Shown here piece by piece: positions 34,124-41,811 of a stretch of DNA of 64,000 nucleotides. The notes below the pieces were generated by a model. The model was not told the origin of the DNA and ran no database searches. It saw nothing but the letters and a program-made list of their open reading frames with translations. The stretch is from Lichenicoccus sp964247695 (GTDB lineage: Bacteria; Pseudomonadota; Alphaproteobacteria; Acetobacterales; Acetobacteraceae), in NCBI GenBank assembly GCA_964247695.1, contig CAXTVI010000001.1:124001-188000 (forward strand), in the 5' to 3' direction. Within the stretch, counting starts at the first letter, position 1. Every line of letters begins with the position of its first letter. Position numbers and translations under genes: made by a program.

Positions 34124-34974
34124 CTGCCGGGATCGACGATGCGCCGGGACTCGGGATCCTGGCCGGGGGTGGTCCGCTGCCCGGGCAGGTGGCCGCCGCC
34201 GCGCGACGTGCCGGCTACCGCGTGTTCATCGTGGGGTTCGCGGACTTTGCCGAGCCGTCCGTGATCGCGGGCTGGCCGCATGAGGTGATCCGGCTGGCGG
34301 CGGCCGGGCAGATCCTGGCGGCGCTGCGTCGCGAGCGCTGCCGCGAGCTGGTGCTGATCGGGCCGGTGCGGCGCCCGTCGTTGCGCGACCTGCGGCCGGA
34401 TGCCGAGGGAACACGCATCCTGGCACGGATCGGCCGCTCGCTGTTCGGCGGCGATGACGGGCTGCTCGGCGCGCTGGTGCGGGTGCTGGGCGAGGAGGGT
34501 TTCACGGTGCGTGGCGCGCACGAGTTCCTTGCCGATGGGGTGGCGGTTTCCGGCAGCATGGGGCGCGTGACGCCGGACGGGCTGGCATTGTCCGACATCG
34601 CACGTGGCGCGGCCGTGGTGCGCACGCTCGGCGCGCTGGATATCGGCCAGGGCTGCGTCGTGCAGGACAACCTGGTGCTGGCGGTGGAGGCCCTGGAGGG
34701 CACCGACCGCATGCTGGAGCGTGCGTCGGCACTGCGCCAGCCGGGGCCGGGCGGCGTGCTGGTCAAGCTGGTCAAGCCGGGGCAGGAGCGGCGCGCCGAC
34801 CTGCCGACGATCGGGCCGCTGACGGTGGAGCATGCCGCAGCCGCCGGGCTGCGCGGCATAGCGGTCGAGGCCGGCTACACGCTTCTCACCGATCGCGCCG
34901 GCTGCATTGCAACCGCGGACCGCACTGGCCTGTTCCTGGTCGGGATCGACAATTTCCACGGAGAGACGACATGA
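34120..34974 (+). CDS. lpxI: UDP-2,3-diacylglucosamine diphosphatase LpxI, probable CTG start
   Basis: LpxI hydrolyses UDP-2,3-diacylglucosamine to lipid X. The family N-terminus LGILAGGGPLPGQVAAAARR is encoded from about 34150, yet the frame has no ATG, GTG or TTG before GTG 34189, which would remove that block. The codon CTG at 34120 overlaps the lpxA stop as CTGA and has GAGGAGAG nine bases upstream. It gives 284 residues, the normal size. Other family blocks are VLIGPVRRPSLRDLRPD, GDDGLLG and the C-terminal GLRGIAVEAG with GLFLVGID. The start is inferred from family length and spacing. Confidence 0.85.
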   Translation: MTAGIDDAPGLGILAGGGPLPGQVAAAARRAGYRVFIVGFADFAEPSVIAGWPHEVIRLAAAGQILAALRRERCRELVLIGPVRRPSLRDLRPDAEGTRILARIGRSLFGGDDGLLGALVRVLGEEGFTVRGAHEFLADGVAVSGSMGRVTPDGLALSDIARGAAVVRTLGALDIGQGCVVQDNLVLAVEALEGTDRMLERASALRQPGPGGVLVKLVKPGQERRADLPTIGPLTVEHAAAAGLRGIAVEAGYTLLTDRAGCIATADRTGLFLVGIDNFHGETT

Positions 34975-35360
34975 GCATGAACTACCTGCACACGATGGTC
35001 CGGGTGAGGAATCTCGATGCCAGCATCGCGTTCTACAAGCTGCTCGGCATGCGCGAGCTGCGCCGCAGTGATGTGCCGGCCGGCAAGTACACGCTGGTCT
35101 TCGTCGGGTTCGACGACAACGCGCACGGCCAGGCCGAGATCGAGCTGACCTACAACTACGGCGACGATGACGGCTACGAGGTCGGCACCGGCTTCGGACA
35201 CTTCGCGGTCGGCGTGCCGGATGTCGCTGCCGCCTGCGAGGACATTCGCAAGGGGGGCGGGAAGGTCACGCGCGAGGCCGGTCCGGTGAAGCACGGCACC
35301 ACGATCATCGCCTTCGTCGAGGACCCGGACGGCTACAAGGTCGAGTTGATCCAGCGCTAG
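34971..35360 (+). CDS. gloA: lactoylglutathione lyase (glyoxalase I)
   Basis: GloA converts the hemithioacetal of methylglyoxal and glutathione to S-lactoylglutathione. The metal ligands fit His near residue 7 (YLHTMVRV), Glu in AEIELTYN, His in GFGHFAVGV, and Glu in YKVELIQ. Length is 129 residues. ATG 34971 overlaps the lpxI stop as ATGA; GGAGAG lies five bases before. Its place at the end of the lipid A cluster, where lpxB often sits, is notable. Confidence 0.92.
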   Translation: MSMNYLHTMVRVRNLDASIAFYKLLGMRELRRSDVPAGKYTLVFVGFDDNAHGQAEIELTYNYGDDDGYEVGTGFGHFAVGVPDVAAACEDIRKGGGKVTREAGPVKHGTTIIAFVEDPDGYKVELIQR

Positions 35361-35409
35361 CTGATCGCCGGGTGGGGCTGCCTGGGACCGCAGGTGTCTG
35401 CAGGTAGCC

Positions 35410-35661
35410 TCAGCGGGTGGCCTTCAGGGCCGCCTCGGCCCGCTCGATCGTCTTGATCAGCGTCTCGGCGGTGCGGCGGGCGAACGGATCCTCGCTGGCG
35501 GCCAGGCGGTCGGCCATGAGCAAAGCAGGCGAGAGAATGCCGCGCAGGTCGTGGCGCAGCCTGGACATCGTCGCGTCGCGCTGTACCACCGCCTGCTCCG
35601 CCGCCTCCGCCCGGCCGGTCAGCTGGTCGATAAGCGTCTGGTCCTCGGCGGATCTGGGCAT
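35410..35661 (-). CDS. small histidine-kinase-like (DHp helix) protein
   Basis: The 83-residue protein is mostly helical. MSRLRHDLRGILSPALLMADRL resembles the H-box of histidine kinases, where a His in RHDLRG is phosphorylated. There is no ATPase domain, sensor or membrane segment. The rest (DQLTGRAEAAEQAVVQRD before, SEDPFARRTAETLIKTIERAEAAL after) would form a second helix. It may be a stand-alone phosphotransfer or dimerisation module. It converges with gloA and diverges from rpmH. Function unknown. Confidence 0.65.
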   Translation of the reverse strand: MPRSAEDQTLIDQLTGRAEAAEQAVVQRDATMSRLRHDLRGILSPALLMADRLAASEDPFARRTAETLIKTIERAEAALKATR

Positions 35662-35683
35662 GGTCGCGGCTCCAGGCTGGCGG

Positions 35684-35713
35684 TTGACGGGGGATGCCGT
35701 GCGCGACTATAAG
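35684..35713 (+). promoter_or_regulatory. sigma-70-type promoter of the rpmH-rnpA unit
   Basis: TTGACG (35684-35689), an 18-base spacer and TATAAG (35708-35713) lie 109 bases before rpmH. It is one of the best promoter matches in the window. The -35 box lies just upstream of the divergent small protein gene. Confidence 0.65.
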
Positions 35714-35821
35714 CCGCCGCTCCTTGGACCGCGTAGGGCATCCATCCTGCGTGCCGTTCATGGTGTCCAGTCCGGCCATCAGCAAGCGGTGCCTGGCCAT
35801 CCACCCTAGGAGAGTGCCGTC

Positions 35822-35956
35822 GTGAAGCGCACCTATCAACCATCCAAGCTGGTCCGCAAGCGGCGTCACGGCTTCCGCGCCCGCATGGAGACGGTCGGCG
35901 GCCGCCGTGTGCTCGCCAACCGACGCGCCAAGGGCCGCAAGCGCCTTTCTGCCTGA
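35822..35956 (+). CDS. rpmH: 50S ribosomal protein L34
   Basis: The 44-residue protein starts KRTYQPSKLVRKRRHGF and ends in KGRKRLSA, the full L34 pattern. The start is GTG 35822 with AGGAGAG about five bases upstream. It heads the conserved rpmH-rnpA-yidD-yidC order. Confidence 0.97.
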   Translation: MKRTYQPSKLVRKRRHGFRARMETVGGRRVLANRRAKGRKRLSA

Positions 35957-36007
35957 TCCGGATCGGGTCGGTGTCAGCCCGGCGCAGCCGATGAAACTCC
36001 GGCGCTG

Positions 36008-36346
36008 ATGGCATCGGCCGAGGTCCGGCTGAAGCGGCGCGCGGAGTTCCTCCGGGTTGCCTCGCGCGGTCGCAAGGCGCCGATGCCCGGCTTGGTGCTG
36101 CAATGTCTGGCGCGCGGCGACGATGCTCCGGCTCGTCTCGGCTTCACGGTGACAAAGAAGGTGGGCAACGCCGTGGTGCGCAACCGCGCCAAGCGCCGCC
36201 TGCGCGAGGCCGCCCGGTTGCTGTTGCGCGAACGCGACCTGCGTGGGGTCGACCTCGTGTTGATCGGCCGCGACGGCACACGGACGCGACGCTTCGCGGC
36301 CCTGGTCGACGACTTCTCGCGGGCGTTGCGCAAGGCCGGCAGCTGA
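36008..36346 (+). CDS. rnpA: ribonuclease P protein component
   Basis: RnpA is the protein cofactor of RNase P, which trims tRNA 5' ends. LKRRAEFLRVASRGRKA, FTVTKKVGNAVVRNRAKRRLREA and DLVLIGRDGT are family blocks. Length is 112 residues. The stop overlaps the yidD start (TGATG). Confidence 0.95.
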   Translation: MASAEVRLKRRAEFLRVASRGRKAPMPGLVLQCLARGDDAPARLGFTVTKKVGNAVVRNRAKRRLREAARLLLRERDLRGVDLVLIGRDGTRTRRFAALVDDFSRALRKAGS

Positions 36347-36603
36347 TGCTGGCGGCAAGTCTGCGCGCGGCGATCCGGGCCTACCAGATCCTGCTGCGTC
36401 CGGTGCTCGGGCCGAACTGCCGGTTCCTGCCGTCCTGCAGCGACTACGCGATCGAGGCTCTGGCGCGGCACGGCACGCTGCGCGGATCGGGCCTCGCGGC
36501 GCTCCGGCTGGTGCGCTGCAATCCCTGGTGTCCAGGCGGGCACGATCCGGTTCCGCTGTCCTGCTCCTCCACCTCTGTCAAGAAAAGCCCGGCTGCATCC
36601 TGA
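36346..36603 (+). CDS. yidD: membrane protein insertion efficiency factor YidD
   Basis: YidD helps insertion of inner membrane proteins. The 85-residue protein has YQILLRPVLGPNCRFLPSCS with its two cysteines, then DYAIEALARHG and CNPWCPGGHDPV. It starts within the rnpA stop and its own stop overlaps yidC (TGATG), so the three are translationally linked. Confidence 0.95.
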   Translation: MLAASLRAAIRAYQILLRPVLGPNCRFLPSCSDYAIEALARHGTLRGSGLAALRLVRCNPWCPGGHDPVPLSCSSTSVKKSPAAS

Positions 36604-38402
36604 TGGACAATAACCGCCTCATCCTGGCAGTCGCGCTGTCGATCGCAATTCTCGTCGGCTTCGAGTTCGTCCTGCCGAAGCAGAACCGCCAGGCGCTGCA
36701 TCACCAGGCGGCGCAGACGACGCAGGCGACACCGCCGGGTGCGGCCCCGGCGCCGCAGATCGATACCGCGTCGGCGGGCAACCAGCCGATGGCGATTCCG
36801 GCTCCGGTTTCCGATCAGCGCGTGCCCATCGATGCACCTCGGGTGAAAGGCAGCATCGACCTCACCGGCGCGCGGCTCGACGATCTGGTGCTGCGGGACT
36901 ACCGGGAGACCATCCAGGCGAACTCGCCGCAGGTCCGGGTGCTCGAGCCGCGCTCGGCGCCGCAGCCGAACCTGGTGCAGGTCGGCTGGAGCGCCGCCCC
37001 GGATAGCTCGGTCAAGCTGCCGGACAGCCAGACCCGCTGGACCACCGACGGGCACAGCCTGACGCCGACCAGTCCGCTGACGCTGAGCTGGTCGAACGGC
37101 GCCGGCCTGACCTTCCGGGTGGTGTTTTCGGTCGACCGTAACTTCATGTTCGGCGTCGAGCAGTCGGTGCAGAACGCGACCGGCCAGCCGGTATCGCTGT
37201 ATCCGTGGTCGCGCGTCAGCCGCGGCTACACCCCGCTGGTGACCGGCGGCTACCTGGTGCATGAGGGCCCGATCGCGGTAGTGGATGGGCGTCTCGAGGA
37301 GATGTCCTACAAGACTGTGCAGAGCAACGCGGCCAGCGGCAACGGCGTCGGCTGGAGTGCGCCGCAGCCCGGCGCCACCACCGGCTCGCAACCCTCAAGC
37401 GCCCAATCTCCTGGCGCATGGGCCGGCATCACCGACAAGTACTGGCTGACGGCGATCATTCCGGGAGCCACGACGTCCGGGACCGCGAGCTACCGCTACG
37501 TGCCGAACAGCGGCGCCGGCACCTACCAGATCGACTTCCTGGCGAGCAGCCCAGTCGTGGTCGCTCCCGGCGCCACCGGGTCCAGTTCCAGCCACGTCTT
37601 CGCGGGCGCCAAGGAGGTGCATCTGCTCGAGGGCTACCAGGCCTCGCTGCACATCGCGGATTTCTGGAAGGCAGTGGATTTCGGCTGGTTCGCGTTCCTG
37701 ACCAAGCCGATCTTTTATGTGCTCGACTGGCTCAATACCGTGCTGGGCAATTTCGGCCTTGCGCTGCTCGCCTTTACACTCATCGTCAAGACGCTGTTCT
37801 TCCCGCTGGCGACGAAGTCGTTCCGCTCGATGAGCAAGATGAAGCTGCTGGCGCCGAAGATGACGGCGGTTCGCGAGCGCTACAAAGACGACCCGATGGC
37901 GATGAACAAGGAGATGATGGCGCTCTACAAGAGCGAGGGGGTCAACCCGGCCAGCGGCTGCCTGCCGATGCTGGTGCAGATCCCGGTGTTCTGGTGCCTG
38001 TACAAGGATCTCTACGTCACCATCGAAATGCGGCACGCGCCGTTCTTCGGCTGGATCCGTGACCTGTCGGCGCCGGATCCGACCAATCTGTTCAACGGCT
38101 TCGGACTGATCCCGTTCGATCCGACGGCGATCTCGCCGATGCTGCATCTCGGCGTGTGGCCGCTCGTGCTGGGCGTCACGATGTTCATGCAGCAGCGGAT
38201 GAACCCGCCGCCGCCGGACCCGACCCAGGCGCGGCTGTTCCAGGTCATGCCGCTGATCTTCACCTTCGTGCTGGCACGGCAGCCGGCCGGGCTGGTGATC
38301 TACTACTGCTGGAACAACACGCTGACGGTGGCGCAGCAATGGCTGATCATGCGCAGCACACGGCTTGGGGGCGGACGGGCAGCGCGTCCGGTGCGGAGCT
38401 GA
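36603..38402 (+). CDS. yidC: membrane protein insertase YidC
   Basis: YidC inserts proteins into the inner membrane alone or with Sec. MDNNRLILAVALSIAILVGFE is the first membrane segment. A large periplasmic domain fills roughly residues 40-370. The conserved insertase core starts at WLNTVLGNFGLALLAFTLIVK, contains the basic loop (KSFRSMSKMKLLAPKM) and continues through further helices to the C-terminus. Length is 599 residues. Its last bases overlap engB. Confidence 0.95.
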   Translation: MDNNRLILAVALSIAILVGFEFVLPKQNRQALHHQAAQTTQATPPGAAPAPQIDTASAGNQPMAIPAPVSDQRVPIDAPRVKGSIDLTGARLDDLVLRDYRETIQANSPQVRVLEPRSAPQPNLVQVGWSAAPDSSVKLPDSQTRWTTDGHSLTPTSPLTLSWSNGAGLTFRVVFSVDRNFMFGVEQSVQNATGQPVSLYPWSRVSRGYTPLVTGGYLVHEGPIAVVDGRLEEMSYKTVQSNAASGNGVGWSAPQPGATTGSQPSSAQSPGAWAGITDKYWLTAIIPGATTSGTASYRYVPNSGAGTYQIDFLASSPVVVAPGATGSSSSHVFAGAKEVHLLEGYQASLHIADFWKAVDFGWFAFLTKPIFYVLDWLNTVLGNFGLALLAFTLIVKTLFFPLATKSFRSMSKMKLLAPKMTAVRERYKDDPMAMNKEMMALYKSEGVNPASGCLPMLVQIPVFWCLYKDLYVTIEMRHAPFFGWIRDLSAPDPTNLFNGFGLIPFDPTAISPMLHLGVWPLVLGVTMFMQQRMNPPPPDPTQARLFQVMPLIFTFVLARQPAGLVIYYCWNNTLTVAQQWLIMRSTRLGGGRAARPVRS

Positions 38403-39076
38403 GCGATACTGTTGCTGCATCGGACGCCGAGGCCGAACGGGCGGCGGCGCTCGAGACAGGACGGCTGCTGTTCGCCGCCGAGTGCCGGTTCTTCTATGCC
38501 GCCCAGCGCCTCGACCAGCTGCCGGAGCCGGACCGGCCGGAGATCGCCTTCGCTGGCCGCTCGAACGTCGGCAAGTCCACGCTGATCAACGCGCTCACCG
38601 GCCACAAGGCGCTGGCGCGCGCGTCCACGCAGCCCGGCCGCACCAAGCAGCTCAACTTCTTCGACCTCGGCCAGCGTCTGACCCTGGTGGACATGCCGGG
38701 CTACGGCTATGCCGAGGCGGCGCGAGCGGTGAAGGAGGACTGGCAGGGCCTGATGTTCGACTATCTGCGCGGGCGTCCGACGCTGCGCCGGGTGGTGCTG
38801 CTGCTGGACAGCCGGATCGAGATCAAGGCCAACGATCTCGACGCGATGAAGCTGCTAGACCGTGCGGCGGTGAGCTTCCAGCTTGTGCTGACCAAGGCAG
38901 ACGCGCCGAAGCCTGCGGCGCTCGACGCCAAGCGGCGCGAGGTCGAGGGACTGGCGCGCAAGCACCCGGCGGCGCATCCCGAGGTGATCCTGAGCAGCAG
39001 CGAGACCGGCCTGGGAATTGCCGACCTGCGCGCGACCCTGGCCGGATTGGCGCTGCCGGTTCAAACTCGCTTGTGA
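38399..39076 (+). CDS. engB: ribosome-biogenesis GTP-binding protein EngB (YihA), probable CTG start
   Basis: EngB acts in 50S assembly. GTPase motifs are GRSNVGKST, DMPGYGYA and TKAD. Family N-termini read like the sequence beginning at CTG 38399 (SDTVAASDAEAERAAALETG, then RLLFA). That CTG overlaps the yidC stop as CTGA, the same arrangement as lpxA/lpxI. The only standard start in frame is ATG 38339, which would lie 64 bases inside yidC and add 20 unconserved residues. With CTG the product has 225 residues. The start choice is inference. Confidence 0.88.
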   Translation: MSDTVAASDAEAERAAALETGRLLFAAECRFFYAAQRLDQLPEPDRPEIAFAGRSNVGKSTLINALTGHKALARASTQPGRTKQLNFFDLGQRLTLVDMPGYGYAEAARAVKEDWQGLMFDYLRGRPTLRRVVLLLDSRIEIKANDLDAMKLLDRAAVSFQLVLTKADAPKPAALDAKRREVEGLARKHPAAHPEVILSSSETGLGIADLRATLAGLALPVQTRL

Positions 39077-39092
39077 TCCGGAGAGACTGCCC

Positions 39093-40001
39093 ATGAGCCT
39101 GAGCGAAGCGGCGCTGAAGGCGGCACAGGAGCAGGCCGCAACGCTGGCGAGCGCGCTGCCCTACCTGCGCCGCTATGCCGGCGACACCATCGTGGTGAAG
39201 TATGGCGGCCACGCCATGGGCGACCCGAAGCTGGCGGAAGCCTTCGGGCACGATATAGCCCTGCTCAAGCTGGTCGGCGTGAACCCGGTGGTGGTGCATG
39301 GCGGCGGCCCGCAGATCAACGCGATGCTGGAGCGCCTCGCGATCAAGTCGAGCTTCGTGGACGGGCTGCGCGTAACGGATGCGGCGATGGTCGAGATCAT
39401 CGAGATGGTCCTGTCCGGCTCGGTGAACAAGCAGGTCGCCGACCTGATCAACCGTGCCGGCGCGCTCGCTGTCGGCATCTCCGGCAAGGATGGCGGGCTG
39501 ATCCGGGCGAGCAAGCTCAAGCGCACGGTGCGCGACCCGCACAGCCATATCGAGCGCGCGCTGGACCTGGGCTTCGTCGGGCAGCCGGACCGGATCGACA
39601 CGCGGCTGCTCTATGCGCTGTCCGGCTCCGGATTGATCCCGGTCATCGCTCCGGTCGGCGTTGGCGCGGATGGCGAGACCTACAACATCAATGCCGACAC
39701 CGCGGCCGGAGCGATCGCCGGCGCGCTGGGTGCCACCCGCCTGCTGATGCTGACCGACGTGCCTGGCGTGCTGGACGAGAACCACCAGCTCATCGAGGAG
39801 CTGTCGCCGGAGCAGGCGCTGGCCGGGATCGCCAGCGGAATGATCTCGGGCGGGATGATCCCAAAGGTCGAAACCTGCCTGGAGGCGGTCGCCGCGGGCG
39901 CGAAGGCGGCGGTGATCCTGGACGGCAGGGTGCCGCATGCCTGCCTGCTGGAACTGTTCACGGCGGCCGGGCCTGGAACTCTGATCCGCGGCAAGGCCTG
40001 A
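39093..40001 (+). CDS. argB: acetylglutamate kinase
   Basis: ArgB phosphorylates N-acetylglutamate in arginine synthesis. VVKYGGHAMGDPKL, VVVHGGGPQI and the C-terminal GGMIPKVETCLEAV with ATP-binding residues are clear. Length is 302 residues. GGAGAG precedes ATG 39093. It converges with tRNA-Arg, whose 3' end lies 12 bases after the argB stop, an odd pairing of arginine synthesis and an arginine tRNA that is probably chance. Confidence 0.95.
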   Translation: MSLSEAALKAAQEQAATLASALPYLRRYAGDTIVVKYGGHAMGDPKLAEAFGHDIALLKLVGVNPVVVHGGGPQINAMLERLAIKSSFVDGLRVTDAAMVEIIEMVLSGSVNKQVADLINRAGALAVGISGKDGGLIRASKLKRTVRDPHSHIERALDLGFVGQPDRIDTRLLYALSGSGLIPVIAPVGVGADGETYNINADTAAGAIAGALGATRLLMLTDVPGVLDENHQLIEELSPEQALAGIASGMISGGMIPKVETCLEAVAAGAKAAVILDGRVPHACLLELFTAAGPGTLIRGKA

Positions 40002-40012
40002 GGCGGGTGAAG

Positions 40013-40089
40013 TGGCGCGCCCTGGTGGATTCGAACCACCGACCCATAGCTTAGAAGGCTATTGCTCTATCCAACTGAGCTAAGGGCGC
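40013..40089 (-). tRNA. tRNA-Arg (TCT)
   Basis: A 77-base cloverleaf with encoded CCA. Acceptor GCGCCCT pairs with AGGGCGC. The D arm is GCTCAGTTGGATAGAGC and the anticodon stem ATAGC/GCTAT encloses CTTCTAA, giving anticodon TCT. The T arm is GGTGGTTCGAATCCACC. Confidence 0.97.
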
Positions 40090-40098
40090 GCAGAGGTA

Positions 40099-40404
40099 TC
40101 AGTGGGTCCAGTTCTGCAGTCGATCGCTGCGGAAGTTGTCTGCGTATGCCTTCGGCTTGCGCACCCGGGCAACCGGCAGCTCGAGGTCGTAGGCGATGCC
40201 CTCGCGCTGCGCGTAGGCGACGGCTTCTTCCTGCGAGGGGAATTTCAGCCGGAGCTGGCTCTGCATGTCGCCGCTGCCGAACCAGCCCATCAGCGGGTCC
40301 TGCCGGCGCTGCTCGCTCTGCCCGTATTCCAGCACCCAGTCATGCGTATTGGCCTGGCCGGACTGCATCGATGTCTTGGGCTGCTTGTAGATGCGGGCAC
40401 GCAT
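40099..40404 (-). CDS. ETC complex I subunit, NDUFS4-like
   Basis: The 101-residue protein belongs to the ETC_C1_NDUFA4/NDUFS4 family, an accessory complex I subunit found in alphaproteobacteria and mitochondria. MRARIYKQPKTSMQSG, WVLEYGQ, DPLMGWFGSGDMQSQLRLKF and AYAQREGIAYDL match. It lies between tRNA-Pro and tRNA-Arg on the same strand, ten bases before the latter, so it may be cut out of a joint transcript. Confidence 0.92.
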   Translation of the reverse strand: MRARIYKQPKTSMQSGQANTHDWVLEYGQSEQRRQDPLMGWFGSGDMQSQLRLKFPSQEEAVAYAQREGIAYDLELPVARVRKPKAYADNFRSDRLQNWTH

Positions 40405-40429
40405 GATTGCCTGAACTCCCTGTCGTCAC

Positions 40430-40506
40430 TGGTCGGGGCGGCCGGACTCGAACCGGCGGCCTCGTGTACCCAAAACACGCGCGCTACCAGGCTGCGCCAC
40501 GCCCCG
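40430..40506 (-). tRNA. tRNA-Pro (TGG)
   Basis: A 77-base cloverleaf with encoded CCA. Acceptor CGGGGCG pairs with CGCCCCG. The anticodon stem CGTGT/ACACG encloses TTTGGGT, giving anticodon TGG. The T arm is GCCGGTTCGAGTCCGGC. A GAGCAGC/GCTGCTC hairpin (40515-40533) lies nine bases upstream of its 5' end. Confidence 0.97.
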
Positions 40507-40636
40507 TCGACCGGGAGCAGCACGACGCTGCTCCGTCCACTCCAAGGAAGAGCGTGATGCACTCATCGCGCTCTGGCGCGGACCCTATTGTCCCGGCTCA
40601 CACAAGGCAAGCCGAGGACTCGCCGTTCCGCTTGCC

Positions 40637-41122
40637 TCAGACGGCGCTCTCGGGGCGCGAGCGCGCAAGGGGAGGCACGAACAGCGGTGCGGTGTCCCAA
40701 GGGAACAGGATCCAGGTTTCCTGCGGCACCTCGACCACGAACATGTCGGTCGAGGGCCGTCCGGAAGGCTTCGCGTAGAGGCAGGCGAAATAAGCTTTCG
40801 GCAGCAGGCTGCGAACGAGCTGCGCGGTGACGCCGGAATCGACCAGGTCGTCGATGATCAGGAAGCCCTCGCCATCCCCTGCCGCAGCCGGCGACTTGAT
40901 GACGCGGGGCGCGCCCTGGGTCTCCTCGTCATAGGAGACCACGGAGATGCTCTCGATGAGCCGGCAGTCGAGCTCTCGACCGATGATCGCGGCCGGGATC
41001 AGGCCGCCGCGGGTGATGGCGACGATGCCCTTCCAGGGGCCGAGCGGCATCAGGGAACCGGCGAGCTGCCGCGCGTCGCGGTGCAACTGGTCCCAGGTGA
41101 CGGTGGCGTAGCTCACGGCCAT
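40637..41122 (-). CDS. gpt: xanthine(-guanine) phosphoribosyltransferase
   Basis: Gpt salvages xanthine and guanine with PRPP. The PRPP-binding motif is FLIIDDLVDSGVTAQLV, and GIVAITRGGLIPAAIIGREL and WILFPWD are family blocks. Length is 161 residues. The upstream gene on the same strand is csaA, 31 bases away; tRNA-Pro lies downstream. Confidence 0.93.
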   Translation of the reverse strand: MAVSYATVTWDQLHRDARQLAGSLMPLGPWKGIVAITRGGLIPAAIIGRELDCRLIESISVVSYDEETQGAPRVIKSPAAAGDGEGFLIIDDLVDSGVTAQLVRSLLPKAYFACLYAKPSGRPSTDMFVVEVPQETWILFPWDTAPLFVPPLARSRPESAV

Positions 41123-41153
41123 TCGGTTAATCTACTGATAGCAGGCGGGAGCA

Positions 41154-41552
41154 TCAGAACAGTCGGCCGCCGTCCGGCACCTTGTGATCCGGCCGGATCA
41201 GCACGACCTCGCCCTTCGAGTCCGGCATGCCGAGGGTCAGCACCTCGCTGACGAACGGGCCGATCTGGCGCGGTGGCAGGTTGACGACGGCGCAGACCTG
41301 CCGGCCGATGAGCTGGTCAGGCGTGTAGTGCCGGGTGACCTGCGCCGAGGACCTCCGGACGCCAAGCGTCGGGCCGAAATCGATCCAGAGCCGGATCGCC
41401 GGCTTGCGCGCCTCGGGGAACGGCTTCGCGTCGGCCACGGTGCCGACCCGTATGTCGATGCCGTGGAAATCATCGGCGGTGATGAAGGGTGCCGTCCCGG
41501 CGTCGGAGGGCGTGCCGGTCGGCTCGGGGGACTCGGAAGAAGTGCCGCTCAT
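41154..41552 (-). CDS. csaA: tRNA-binding domain protein CsaA
   Basis: CsaA is a small dimeric OB-fold protein of the EMAPII/tRNA-binding type, described as an export-linked chaperone in Bacillus. IDIRVGTVADAKPFPEARKP, DFGPTLGVRRSSAQVT and VVNLPPRQIG match, and LGMPD is retained. Length is 132 residues with an unconserved Ser/Glu/Pro-rich start. It lies between tRNA-Asn and gpt on the minus strand. Confidence 0.9.
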   Translation of the reverse strand: MSGTSSESPEPTGTPSDAGTAPFITADDFHGIDIRVGTVADAKPFPEARKPAIRLWIDFGPTLGVRRSSAQVTRHYTPDQLIGRQVCAVVNLPPRQIGPFVSEVLTLGMPDSKGEVVLIRPDHKVPDGGRLF

Positions 41553-41637
41553 GCAACCTTCTGGCCGATTGCGCCGCTCTTGCCAAGTCGGACGGACCGA
41601 CGGTGCCGCCTGACTGGTGCCGGATCGCGTGGGATGC

Positions 41638-41713
41638 TGGCTCCCGGAGTAGGACTCGAACCTACGACCGAGCGATTAACAGTCGCTTGCTCTACCAACT
41701 GAGCTATCCGGGA
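41638..41713 (-). tRNA. tRNA-Asn (GTT)
   Basis: A 76-base cloverleaf with encoded CCA. Acceptor TCCCGGA pairs with TCCGGGA. The anticodon stem AGCGA/TCGCT encloses CTGTTAA, giving anticodon GTT. The T arm is GTAGGTTCGAGTCCTAC. Confidence 0.97.
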
Positions 41714-41811
41714 ACGGCGGTGGCCCGTATAGCGACGCGGCAGCAGGACGTAAAGCCCCGCGGGGTGTCCGCGCCGGCTCGTCCGGGTGAGGCTGCCGAC
41801 AGGACGTAAGA

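Noticed and set aside
34189..34974. lpxI starting at GTG 34189
   Set aside because: This would remove the conserved LGILAGGGPLPG block and shorten the protein well below the family size.
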